From assembly GCA_902795625.1 (NCBI GenBank), contig CADBLW010000125.1, positions 1 to 14,169 on the forward strand: a DNA stretch of 14,169 nt, given 5' to 3'. The notes under the pieces were generated by a model. The model was not told the origin of the DNA. It searched no databases and saw only the letters and a program-made list of their open reading frames with translations. The DNA is from an uncultured Lachnospiraceae bacterium. GTDB taxonomy: Bacteria > Bacillota > Clostridia > Lachnospirales > Lachnospiraceae. Of this stretch, positions 1 through 6,474 are shown piece after piece; within the stretch, counting starts at the first letter, position 1, and every line of letters starts with the position of its first letter. The translations under genes were made by a program, and so were the position numbers.

Positions 1-988
1 AAGGATCCGGATATCTCGACTCGTCGTAGGACTTCTGTCCCCATGCATTGGCCGGCCAGGTGAACCAGTCCTGCACAATGCAATCCATCCCGATCCCGAG
101 CTCCCGCGATTTCTCCACGGTGCGCAGGATCTCCTCCTGCGATCCGTACCGCTCCTGCGACTGCACATAGCCGTACGCCCACTTCGGCAGCATGGTTGCC
201 TTGCCGGTAAGAAAACGGTACCCTGCGATCACTTCGTTCATCGCGCCCGCAATGAAATAATATGTCAGCTCGCTGTCCGCCTCCAGGTAAAGGTACGCCC
301 CGTCGGCATCGTCATGGAAAATGAACGGGCTGTAGGTATCCGTAAGCACCCCGTACCCCGCAGTCGAGACGAACATCGGGACTGCGATCTTCCGGTTCGC
401 CTGGTGCACATACAAGGTTCTTCCGCGAAGCGAGGCAAAGCCCTTCTCCTGCTGTCCGAGGCCGTACAACGCCTCGTCTCCCGGCGTAAAATGAAACCTC
501 ACATGATACGCCTTCCCCATCGGGATCTTCTCCGGATCCTCAAGGATCTCTTTCGCACCGTCTGCTGTCTGTACCACACGCGTGCGCTGAGGCGCGTCCG
601 CAAGGCGATACGTCTCGAATTCCTCGAACTCCTTCGGCTCGTACGACCTCTCCGCAAAGAGGCATTTGCCGTCATTTCCGTAAAATGAAACTGCTCCGCT
701 CTGTCTTGCCACTACCGCCGTGATCCCGGGAAGCTTCATCTCGATGAGGTCGTCGCTCTCCCGGAAACTCCAGTCGGCAAATGTCTCCCCGCACACAACT
801 CCCGGACGTTCTTTCATCGGGAACATCCCTCCTGAACCGGAACCCTCCGGGGTATAGGAAACACGCACAATATCGGCAGATTTCGGTGCAAGACACAGTG
901 TCCCAAAGTCCGCACGGAGGATCAGCTCATCCCCCACGCGTTCGGCACTCCGTATGGCTCTGTTTTTCGGCTTTATGACCGGTAACAT
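1..988 (-). CDS. GH31 family glycoside hydrolase, N-terminal part (cut by window edge)
   Basis: Glycosidase of family GH31 (alpha-glucosidase/alpha-xylosidase group), which hydrolyses alpha-linked sugars. The 329 visible residues run from ATG at 988 to the window edge. Seen: the N-terminal beta-sandwich with YGLGQQEKG (175-183) and VSTAGYGVLTD (207-217), then the start of the catalytic barrel with PKWAYGYVQSQERYGSQEE (268-286) and IVQDWFTWPANAWGQ (304-318), ending at RYPDP. All are typical GH31 landmarks in the correct order. The catalytic nucleophile and acid/base regions lie beyond the edge, so substrate (xyloside or glucoside) cannot be decided. No signal peptide is visible, so it is probably cytoplasmic and would act on imported oligosaccharides. 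The ribosome binding site AGGGAGGG sits just before the ATG. It lies 49 bp after the DUF3795-APH gene and may share its transcript. Confidence 0.93.
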   Translation of the reverse strand, partial: MLPVIKPKNRAIRSAERVGDELILRADFGTLCLAPKSADIVRVSYTPEGSGSGGMFPMKERPGVVCGETFADWSFRESDDLIEMKLPGITAVVARQSGAVSFYGNDGKCLFAERSYEPKEFEEFETYRLADAPQRTRVVQTADGAKEILEDPEKIPMGKAYHVRFHFTPGDEALYGLGQQEKGFASLRGRTLYVHQANRKIAVPMFVSTAGYGVLTDTYSPFIFHDDADGAYLYLEADSELTYYFIAGAMNEVIAGYRFLTGKATMLPKWAYGYVQSQERYGSQEEILRTVEKSRELGIGMDCIVQDWFTWPANAWGQKSYDESRYPDP

Positions 989-1037
989 AACACCCTCCCT
1001 ATAAAACGCTTTCGCTTTCCTTTGCTCGGTCACCGTC

Positions 1038-2219
1038 CTACTTCCGGATCATCTCCCACAACGCGTCCTTTTGTTCCATCCCGAAGCGGAGTATTTTCCA
1101 AAGCGAATCCACCGCATAAGGTCCGTATGCCTGCATGTAGGAAATATGCATCTGAACGGCTCCCTGAAAGACCAGCTCGTATTCTTCCCGGGAAGGACCC
1201 TCCTCGCCGTAATACCCGCGCAGGAAGCTCTGCGCCAGATCGAACCGGTACGTCATCTCCTCCGTCTCATGGTTAAAATCGACGAACTGCATGATGAACG
1301 GCCAGCCGAGATCCAGGTAGCGGCTTCCGATCCCGGTGTCGTCCAGGTCGATAAAGACAACTTCTCCGTTCGTCCGCAGCATGGCATTGTGCGGTCCGAT
1401 ATCGGTGTGGACAAAGCACTGGTCCAGCGCCTCAAAATCCGGAAGCGCATCCAGGATTTCGTCAAATTCCTTCACAAACGCGTGGTTCCGGAACCACGTG
1501 TAGTATCTCGCCTTGCTCTGCGTCATGGGTGACTTCACGATATACCCCTGCAGCAGGTGCATTTTCCGTGTCGCCTGACCGAGCTTGTACTCGTCCTCCG
1601 GCGTCTCCTCCATCTGCCTTCCGTCGATGAACTCCATCAGGTAAAACCAATGTCCAAGGCAATTCACATAGTACTCCCCGGTCTTCGCCGGATACAACGC
1701 GGGAGCCATGCCGTGTTCGTTTCCGAGGAAACGGTGGGCCTGAACATTGCCCTGAATTGTGGCCTCCGGCATGCTGTCCGGGAAGCCTTTCAGCAGATAA
1801 TCGCCTGACGCGGTCGTGACCTTATAGATCAGCCGGCCCGAGTCTTTGTTGAACTGATCACCAATCCCGGGGTCCTTCAGTTCCCAATGTGCCAAAACCT
1901 CTGCCGGGCGGCTCGCTGCGTCAGCCTCGGATGATGCCTGCTGCCTCAGATATTCCTCCCGCAGTTCCGAAAGCTGATCAACGACATCCGCTTTCCAGGG
2001 CATCATTTTCGGAAGATCATCGCACGGAAAATTCTCACACAAAAAGCAAAAACGGGTATTGTGCTCGCTGCAGCAGGCGTAGATCCTGCATATTCCGGAT
2101 TCCGCCCACTCGGGCACTTTTCCTTCCGCCTCTATGCAGCCGGGGCACATACCGCTCTCTTTTTTCGCACAGCCGATGCAGCATTCGCCGCAGGCTGTCA
2201 TAGTTGTAAAATCTGTCAT
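1038..2219 (-). CDS. DUF3795 zinc-ribbon-like domain fused to aminoglycoside phosphotransferase (APH)-family kinase
   Basis: Two-domain protein of 393 aa. Residues 1-70 carry twelve cysteines (10, 13, 14, 17, 25, 28, 44, 49, 50, 58, 61, 66) in CxxCCxxC, CPGC and FCxxC patterns, as in DUF3795, probably binding a metal. Residues about 117-380 resemble the APH/choline-kinase fold: an ATP-binding lobe with IYKV and YLLKGF, the catalytic-loop motif HTDIGPHN (H271, D273, N278), and the metal-binding FIDLDD (D291). These residues suggest an active small-molecule kinase; the substrate is unknown. Start: ATG at 2219 has GAGGAG 11 nt upstream. A GTG at 2231 overlaps the upstream TGA (GTGA) and would add four residues. 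It follows a small membrane protein gene without a gap, so the two are co-transcribed and perhaps translationally coupled. An antibiotic-resistance role is possible but not shown. Confidence 0.85.
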   Translation of the reverse strand: MTDFTTMTACGECCIGCAKKESGMCPGCIEAEGKVPEWAESGICRIYACCSEHNTRFCFLCENFPCDDLPKMMPWKADVVDQLSELREEYLRQQASSEADAASRPAEVLAHWELKDPGIGDQFNKDSGRLIYKVTTASGDYLLKGFPDSMPEATIQGNVQAHRFLGNEHGMAPALYPAKTGEYYVNCLGHWFYLMEFIDGRQMEETPEDEYKLGQATRKMHLLQGYIVKSPMTQSKARYYTWFRNHAFVKEFDEILDALPDFEALDQCFVHTDIGPHNAMLRTNGEVVFIDLDDTGIGSRYLDLGWPFIMQFVDFNHETEEMTYRFDLAQSFLRGYYGEEGPSREEYELVFQGAVQMHISYMQAYGPYAVDSLWKILRFGMEQKDALWEMIRK

Positions 2220-2227
2220 CTCCCCAC

Positions 2228-2587
2228 TCACTCCTCTGTCTCAACCTTCCGCCGGCTGCTCCGGATCATACCGCGGGAGCCGTTGACAAAGCACACCTCG
2301 GGATCCGAAGGCAGATACCGCTCCTCCACATCGGCCCCGCCGAACTCATTGGTATCGTACAGGATCTCAAGCTCCACCATGTAAACCTTATCGCCGACGG
2401 TATACTCATAAACCGGGTTCCATCGCGTCTCTACGGATCTTCCGTTGAGCTTTCCTGTCCATTCCGGGTACAGGTAATGACCGGAAGCAACACCCGTGCA
2501 TCTTTTTTCCAGACAGAACCGGTCGTAAATCTTCTTCCCGACAACGATCAAAGCAATGACTCCGCAGCCGACTACAAACCAGATCAT
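2228..2587 (-). CDS. Small membrane-anchored protein, DUF3592-like
   Basis: Protein of 119 aa. Residues 1-17 form one hydrophobic helix (IWFVVGCGVIALIVVG), followed by basic and polar residues. The remainder looks like a small beta domain with PVYEYTVGDKVY (about 58-69) and a late LPSDPEVCFVNG segment (about 92-103). This layout, a membrane helix followed by a PVYEY(T)V-G-Y strand and a P-x-DPE strand, resembles the DUF3592 group of small membrane proteins of unknown function. The match is by eye and moderate. ATG at 2587 is preceded by AAGGGGGG with 6-nt spacing. Its TGA overlaps a GTG of the DUF3795-APH gene, and it lies 48 bp after the GNAT gene, so it is the middle gene of an operon. A biochemical function cannot be assigned. 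Confidence 0.75.
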   Translation of the reverse strand: MIWFVVGCGVIALIVVGKKIYDRFCLEKRCTGVASGHYLYPEWTGKLNGRSVETRWNPVYEYTVGDKVYMVELEILYDTNEFGGADVEERYLPSDPEVCFVNGSRGMIRSSRRKVETEE

Positions 2588-2635
2588 ACTGCACCCCCCT
2601 TGACCTATACACCCCGCTCCTTACAGAAACCTTTT

Positions 2636-3097
2636 CTACAGATCCTTTTTGAGCAGGATGATCTCATCCGTCCTGTATTGTTCGGCGAATCCCTGCTTCA
2701 GAAAAAGCCTGATTGCCGTATTGTCGATCGCAATATCATCATACAAAGCGGCAATCCCGTTTGCCTTCGCCGCCTCACAAAGGAGCTCAAGCCCCCGGGC
2801 GCCGTATCCTTTCCCTCTGTGCTTGGCTAAGACAATGACATTCGCGACATATCCGTCATACTCGGAATCGTAATGATACGCGATCTCTCCGACAAAACCG
2901 TTCTCGTCCTTCAGGTATCTGTAAAACCTCTCGTCCTCGGGATTCGCGACCCAATAATCGTACCAATCCTCCCAGTCCTCCTTCGGGAACGGAATGGTCC
3001 CTCCCCAGGCATGGTTGTACGACATTGTCTCCTCATCCGCCATAAGACTTTCCCGAAACCACATATCTTCCAATGTGGGTGTTATCAACTCAAGCAT
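2636..3097 (-). CDS. GNAT family N-acetyltransferase
   Basis: Acetyl-CoA-dependent N-acetyltransferase of 153 aa, a usual length for one GNAT domain. The acetyl-CoA binding motif A is visible as VIVLAKHRGKGYGARGLELL, with the R/Q-x-x-G-x-G/A loop formed by RGKGYG. A later AIRLFLKQGF segment matches the conserved N-x-x-A-x-x-L/Y-x-x-x-G-F end of the fold (N127 of DNTAIRLF). The substrate is not predictable. ATG at 3097 is chosen because GGGGGAG lies 6 nt upstream; a GTG one codon earlier (3100) would put that site too close. It is the first gene of a unit continuing into the small membrane protein, the DUF3795-APH fusion and possibly GH31. Its own promoter lies at 3188-3217, and the roughly 84-nt leader is able to fold. 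Confidence 0.9.
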   Translation of the reverse strand: MLELITPTLEDMWFRESLMADEETMSYNHAWGGTIPFPKEDWEDWYDYWVANPEDERFYRYLKDENGFVGEIAYHYDSEYDGYVANVIVLAKHRGKGYGARGLELLCEAAKANGIAALYDDIAIDNTAIRLFLKQGFAEQYRTDEIILLKKDL

Positions 3098-3156
3098 CAC
3101 GATCTCCCCCTTTCAAACCGATGCGTTTTAATACTGCGGAAAATGCCCCCGCACGC

Positions 3157-3177
3157 CTGTTTCCCGAGCGGAAACAG
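3157..3177. other. Perfect 8-bp hairpin in the GNAT leader
   Basis: CTGTTTCC (3157-3164) and GGAAACAG (3170-3177) are exact inverted repeats around a 5-nt loop. They lie just downstream of the predicted GNAT transcription start. A second pair, AATACTG (3130-3136) with CAGTATT (3175-3181), shares three bases with it, so two pairings are possible. No T-tract follows on either strand, so it is not a standard terminator. A role in mRNA stability or 5' regulation is an inference. Confidence 0.5.
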
Positions 3178-3187
3178 TATTTGATTC

Positions 3188-3217
3188 ATTATATCACAAA
3201 AGAGTGCCGTCTGTCAC
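3188..3217 (-). promoter_or_regulatory. Sigma-A-type promoter of the GNAT operon
   Basis: Read on the minus strand: GTGACA (-35, 3217-3212), an 18-bp spacer, and a perfect TATAAT (-10, 3193-3188) preceded by TGA, which makes an extended -10 (TGnTATAAT). The predicted start is near 3181, giving a leader of about 84 nt before the ATG at 3097. The hexamers match the vegetative consensus at 5/6 and 6/6. Confidence 0.72.
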
Positions 3218-3256
3218 TTAAAACCTGTATTCTTCCGCGGCTTTCACCGGCGTTCC

Positions 3257-3272
3257 GGTTAGAAAATTAACC
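3257..3272. promoter_or_regulatory. Palindrome between divergent promoters, possible operator
   Basis: GGTTA-GAAAAT-TAACC is an inverted repeat with perfect 5-bp arms. It lies between the GNAT promoter (3188-3217) and the XRE gene promoter (-10 at 3326). It has the size and spacing of an operator for a dimeric HTH protein. Binding by the adjacent XRE protein is only an inference. Confidence 0.35.
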
Positions 3273-3303
3273 TGTGGTTTAGCAGTTCTTTCTGTTTATT
3301 ATC

Positions 3304-3346
3304 TTCCAAATTGTCTTTTTCCCGCTATAATGAAGGTGCGACGTCG
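3304..3346 (+). promoter_or_regulatory. Promoter of the plus-strand XRE regulator, with palindrome at the start site
   Basis: A perfect TATAAT (3326-3331) lies 43 bp before the ATG. The best -35 with acceptable spacing is weak: TTCCAA (3304-3309), 16-bp spacer. CGACGTCG (3339-3346), an exact 8-bp palindrome, falls at about +1 to +8, where a repressor would block initiation. Autorepression by the XRE protein is an inference. Confidence 0.5.
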
Positions 3347-3373
3347 TAATAAACCGAAAGGACAGGAAACATT

Positions 3374-4264
3374 ATGGAAATACGTATTGGGGAAAATATA
3401 AAGCGCCTTCGCTTGGAGAAAGGCATCACGCAGGAACAATTGTCAGAAATACTCGGGGTTTCCTCGGTCGCAGTCAGCAAATGGGAGCGCGGCGAGACTA
3501 TGCCTGACATCTCGCTGCTTCCGAAACTCGCGTTTTATTTTCAGACAACCATTGATGAACTGCTGAACTATGACGCATGCTCCGTGGAGCTGCAGATTAC
3601 GGAGTTCATACGGGAGCACACGGAAGCCGCCGAGGCGTATCAGAACGACCTCTGTCTGGCGCTGTCACAGGAGGCATACCAAAAGTATCCCAACGATTAC
3701 CGCGTGATGATCATCTATCTTTGGGATAAGATCGGCGGATGCGCGGACAATGACGATGCCGTCATCCGTGCCGACAGCGCCGAGTTGAACGGTCTGTGCG
3801 ACCGCATTCTGGCAGGCTGCAGCGATGCGGTCATCCGATCCGATGCCTATACGATAAAGGGGAAAATTCTAAAAGCCGAGGGGCATACGGAAGAAGCCCT
3901 CGCTCTCTATCAAAAAGAGCTTCCGGACTGGTTCCGAACCGCAGGACAGAAAAGCGAGCAGCTATTCCCTAAGGACAGCCCGGAATTTGCCGCGCAGCTG
4001 CGCAAAAACATCGCTGACCTCCTCCGTCTTGCGCTCAACAAGAAGTCAAAAGAAATCTGGTTTTGCACGGACGGCACTGTCTCCGAGAAAGCAGAAAAGG
4101 CTGTTGCATTCTGCAGTGCCCTGAAGGCTCTCGAACCGTTCTTCCCGGACGGAAGCCTGCCCGGATTGATCTCGCATTTTGCCGAGGACTTTACCGCAAA
4201 ACTCAACACTCTTTCGGACAGTTCCCTGAGCAGTCAACTTCAGCCGTTCATTGTCTCGGTATGA
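3374..4264 (+). CDS. XRE-family HTH transcriptional regulator with helical-repeat C-terminus
   Basis: Cytoplasmic DNA-binding regulator of 296 aa. Residues about 5-60 form a textbook Cro/CI-type helix-turn-helix: IGENIKRLRLEKGITQEQLSE, then SSVAVSKWERGETMPDIS, then a LPKLAFYFQTTIDELL cap. Residues about 70-290 are alpha-helical with TPR-like spacing (for example ALSQEAYQKYPNDYRVMIIYL and AYTIKGKILKAEGHTEEALALY), a common sensor layout in Firmicute XRE proteins. The ligand and target genes are unknown. ATG at 3374 follows AAAGGACAGG with a short spacer. It is the only plus-strand gene in the window, divergent from the GNAT operon and convergent with the MerR gene. The shared 276-bp upstream region with palindromes suggests it controls itself and perhaps the GNAT operon. 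Confidence 0.93.
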   Translation: MEIRIGENIKRLRLEKGITQEQLSEILGVSSVAVSKWERGETMPDISLLPKLAFYFQTTIDELLNYDACSVELQITEFIREHTEAAEAYQNDLCLALSQEAYQKYPNDYRVMIIYLWDKIGGCADNDDAVIRADSAELNGLCDRILAGCSDAVIRSDAYTIKGKILKAEGHTEEALALYQKELPDWFRTAGQKSEQLFPKDSPEFAAQLRKNIADLLRLALNKKSKEIWFCTDGTVSEKAEKAVAFCSALKALEPFFPDGSLPGLISHFAEDFTAKLNTLSDSSLSSQLQPFIVSV

Positions 4265-4292
4265 CTGCGTTCACTGTTTCGATATAACGTTA

Positions 4293-4324
4293 AGAGCCCG
4301 CCGCTCAAAAAAGCGACGGGCTCT
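4293..4324. terminator. Terminator-like hairpin between convergent genes
   Basis: AGAGCCCGCCGCT (4293-4305) pairs with AGCGACGGGCTCT (4312-4324) across a 6-nt A-rich loop: 13 positions with one mismatch, GC-rich. It lies between the stop of the XRE gene (4264) and the stop of the MerR gene (4364), so it could serve both. Neither side has a strong T-tract, although on the minus strand the loop itself is T-rich. The position is typical, but efficiency is uncertain. Confidence 0.65.
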
Positions 4325-4363
4325 TCGCATGTTCAAACAACAGATTAATCAAATTTATGCTCT

Positions 4364-5104
4364 TCAATGATTCAGCAGAGTTACGACAAGGATCGCCACT
4401 AAGATTGCAATACCGAACACGATCGGTTTTTCATGCCGCGCGATCTTCGGATGGTTCTTAGCAAGGCAGTGAACCGGGTAACCGAAGATGACTAAAACAA
4501 CAACGACAAGAAACGGTGTCGCCAGCCCGACAAGAAACTGATACAGCGTACGGTCCGTGAGAAGCCACCGCATTCCGCCCCAGATCAGACTGATACTGAT
4601 CACAGCGAATATGGCTTCCTTCACCGTGCATCGCAGGTTGCCCTCACAATCCGCAAGCCCGAACTGCTCCAGAAACACTGTCTTCTGGTATTGTCCGATA
4701 TCCTTCGCGATATCCATGAAGCGGCTGCCCCGCTCCTCCTCGCGGTTCATCTCCTCCCAGTAGAAGTTCTCATCGAATTCGGAGATATCGACGCCGGCCT
4801 TCTGAATCGTTTTGGAAAGCTCGATCGCGCCGTTCAGCTCCGCAAGCTGTTCCTGCAGCTTCACGATATTTTCCCCGAGGGCTTCCGACAGAGGCTTCGC
4901 TCCGTCCAATATCTCCTCGATCTCCGAGACCGGCAGACCGAGCTTTCGGAAAATGATCACCTTCCGCAGGGTGGCAACATCCTTCTCATCATACTCGCGG
5001 TATCCGTTCTCCTCCCGTTTCGGTTCGATCAGACGCTCCTTCTCATAAAAGCGGATGGATGCGCGCGGGATTCCCAGTTCCTGTTCAACCTCTTTGATCG
5101 TCAT
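4364..5104 (-). CDS. MerR-family regulator with three C-terminal transmembrane helices
   Basis: Protein of 246 aa. Residues 1-70 are a MerR winged helix-turn-helix (TIKEVEQELGIPRASIRFYEKERLI, then NGYREYDEKDVATLRKV, then LGLPVSEIEEIL). About 75-105 form the usual coiled-coil dimerisation helix. Instead of a small effector pocket there are three hydrophobic segments (about 163-182, 187-210, 226-243), so the regulator is probably held in the cytoplasmic membrane with its DNA-binding end inside. No metal-binding cysteine motif is evident. The start at ATG 5104 has AGGGAGGA 7 nt upstream and fits the MerR fold exactly; upstream in-frame codons (to 5200) overlap the promoter. The gene has its own promoter with a 19-bp spacer, so autoregulation is likely. 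It is convergent with the plus-strand XRE gene. Confidence 0.9.
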   Translation of the reverse strand: MTIKEVEQELGIPRASIRFYEKERLIEPKREENGYREYDEKDVATLRKVIIFRKLGLPVSEIEEILDGAKPLSEALGENIVKLQEQLAELNGAIELSKTIQKAGVDISEFDENFYWEEMNREEERGSRFMDIAKDIGQYQKTVFLEQFGLADCEGNLRCTVKEAIFAVISISLIWGGMRWLLTDRTLYQFLVGLATPFLVVVVLVIFGYPVHCLAKNHPKIARHEKPIVFGIAILVAILVVTLLNH

Positions 5105-5182
5105 ATGTATTTCCTCCCTTATTCCTGTTTTGGGGCCGTCATCCGGCAGTACATCCGGCCGGTTTCGGTCCTTTCTGAGCTG

Positions 5183-5213
5183 ACCATAGACTATCAACAA
5201 GGTTTACAGTCAA
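5183..5213 (-). promoter_or_regulatory. MerR-type promoter/operator with 19-bp spacer
   Basis: Minus strand: TTGACT (-35, 5213-5208), exactly 19 bp, then TATGGT (-10, 5188-5183). MerR-activated promoters characteristically have 19-20 bp spacers that the regulator twists into register. The spacer carries a dyad whose outer arms are GACTGT/ATAGTC (5211-5206 and 5194-5189; one mismatch, 11 bp apart). An A/T-rich run lies just upstream (5214-5250), resembling an UP element. It lies about 80 bp before the MerR start codon. Confidence 0.72.
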
Positions 5214-5254
5214 GTGTTTTTTGAAAAAAAGTTGGAAAAAAGTCAGAAAAATGT

Positions 5255-6409
5255 TCAAAACAACCCAGTCAGGTCTTCCGGTTTGGCAATTATGAAGTCC
5301 GCACCGGCTCCCTGCAGTTCTTCCATGCTTCCGTATCCCCACAGCACCCCGACGCCGGGAAGGTTGTTCGCCTTCGCGCCGTTGATGTCCTGATCGCGGT
5401 CACCGACCATCAAAACCTCGGATTTTTCCACATCACCGAGATCCTCCAACAGATACGCTATGACATCGGTCTTCTTGCTGATCCGGCCGTCCATGGTCGC
5501 CGCTCCGAAATGATCGAAGTATTGGATCAGCCCGAAATGCTCCAGGATCCGAACCGCAAACTCATAGGGCTTCGAAGTCGCCAAAGCAATAACCGCGCCC
5601 TTCTCCTTCAAAGCACCGAGCACCTCCGCAATCCCCCGGTATGCCTTGTTCTCAAAGATACCCTTATCCCTGAAATATTCCCGGTAGTACGCCACCGCCT
5701 GATCCGCCTTCTCCTCATCGAACCCGTAATACTTTTGAAACGAATCCGCCAGCGGCGGCCCGATGAAGCAATAGAGTTCGCTCCGGTCCGAAACTTCAAT
5801 GCCGAACTTCCGGAGCGCGTACATCACCGAGTTCGTGATACCCATCCCGGGGTCCGTAAGAGTCCCGTCAAGGTCCAGCAGACAATACCGATACTGCGGC
5901 TTCTTCCAAAGCTGCACCTCCACATAACCGTGCCCTCCGAGCTTCCGCTCCCGGAATGCCTCCGCGGAACCGCACTCCGCGATTCCCGCCAGAAGCTCCG
6001 CCTTCGTCAGCACCGAAAGCTCCTTCCCCTGGGAAAGGACCGCGCAGCTGTCCCCGAGAGTAAAACTTACCTGCTCATCCGGAAGCACCTCAAGAGCGAT
6101 CTTCAGCTTCTCCCCGTCACTGAACCACTCCTTGAGATATCCGCTCTCCCCGAGAACAAAGCAGAACGGATGCTCCAGCTCCGGCTTTCCGCCGAGTTCC
6201 GTGAACCGCGCTCTCACACACGCGTCCGCCTTCTTCCGCAGGGGATAGTAATTCGCAAAATCAGCAAACCGGTAGAAACTCGTGGTCTCCGGATGCTCTT
6301 TCGCAAGCTCCCCCGCCAGACGGAACGCCTCGTCCTCCGGAAGGTTCATGATGTTCTTCCACGGGTCCGTCCCCGGATAGTAATAGTGGGTGATGTACAA
6401 ATCAGTCAT
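5255..6409 (-). CDS. HAD-superfamily phosphatase with a conserved unknown N-terminal domain
   Basis: Protein of 384 aa in two parts. Residues 1-170 form a domain I cannot name from a family list, with marked motifs (LYITHYYYPGTDPWKNIM, TTSFYRFADFANYYPLRKKAD, SFTLGDSCAVL, GYVEVQLW). Residues 173-384 are a complete HAD phosphatase of the phosphoglycolate phosphatase/PpaX type: LLDLDGTLTD (nucleophile D179, acid D181), ALATSKP (motif II), SKKTD (motif III lysine) and MVGDRDQDINGAKAN (motif IV acidic residues). All catalytic residues are present. ATG at 6409 is preferred because the LYITHYY domain begins directly there; AGGAC lies before it but is a weak site. The open frame extends to a GTG at 6478 overlapping the ArsR stop codon, with no convincing ribosome binding site and a low-complexity extension. 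Probably co-transcribed with the ArsR gene 65 bp upstream. Confidence 0.87.
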   Translation of the reverse strand: MTDLYITHYYYPGTDPWKNIMNLPEDEAFRLAGELAKEHPETTSFYRFADFANYYPLRKKADACVRARFTELGGKPELEHPFCFVLGESGYLKEWFSDGEKLKIALEVLPDEQVSFTLGDSCAVLSQGKELSVLTKAELLAGIAECGSAEAFRERKLGGHGYVEVQLWKKPQYRYCLLDLDGTLTDPGMGITNSVMYALRKFGIEVSDRSELYCFIGPPLADSFQKYYGFDEEKADQAVAYYREYFRDKGIFENKAYRGIAEVLGALKEKGAVIALATSKPYEFAVRILEHFGLIQYFDHFGAATMDGRISKKTDVIAYLLEDLGDVEKSEVLMVGDRDQDINGAKANNLPGVGVLWGYGSMEELQGAGADFIIAKPEDLTGLF

Positions 6410-6474
6410 AAGTCCTGTTCCCGTCTGCTTTTTTGATTCCAAAACAATTTTTTTCCGTTGTGCGGTTTCGCCGG

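Noticed and set aside
2406..2612. Minus-strand ORF of 68 codons preceded by AAGGAG, overlapping the small membrane protein
   Set aside because: Out of frame with the membrane protein gene, which has a better start and a coherent hydrophobic helix. The product is a Cys/Arg-rich sequence typical of shadow frames.
3311..3331. TTGTCT as the -35 of the plus-strand XRE promoter
   Set aside because: It would leave only 9 bp before TATAAT, too short for sigma-A; a weaker hexamer at 3304 fits better.
5105..5200. Longer MerR protein starting upstream of 5104
   Set aside because: The extension runs across the promoter region and ribosome binding site, and the MerR fold begins exactly at ATG 5104.
5510..6436. 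Long plus-strand ORF of 308 codons opposite the HAD gene
   Set aside because: It is antisense to a gene with complete HAD motifs. The product is rich in Arg, Leu and Pro without domain motifs, and no ribosome binding site is seen.
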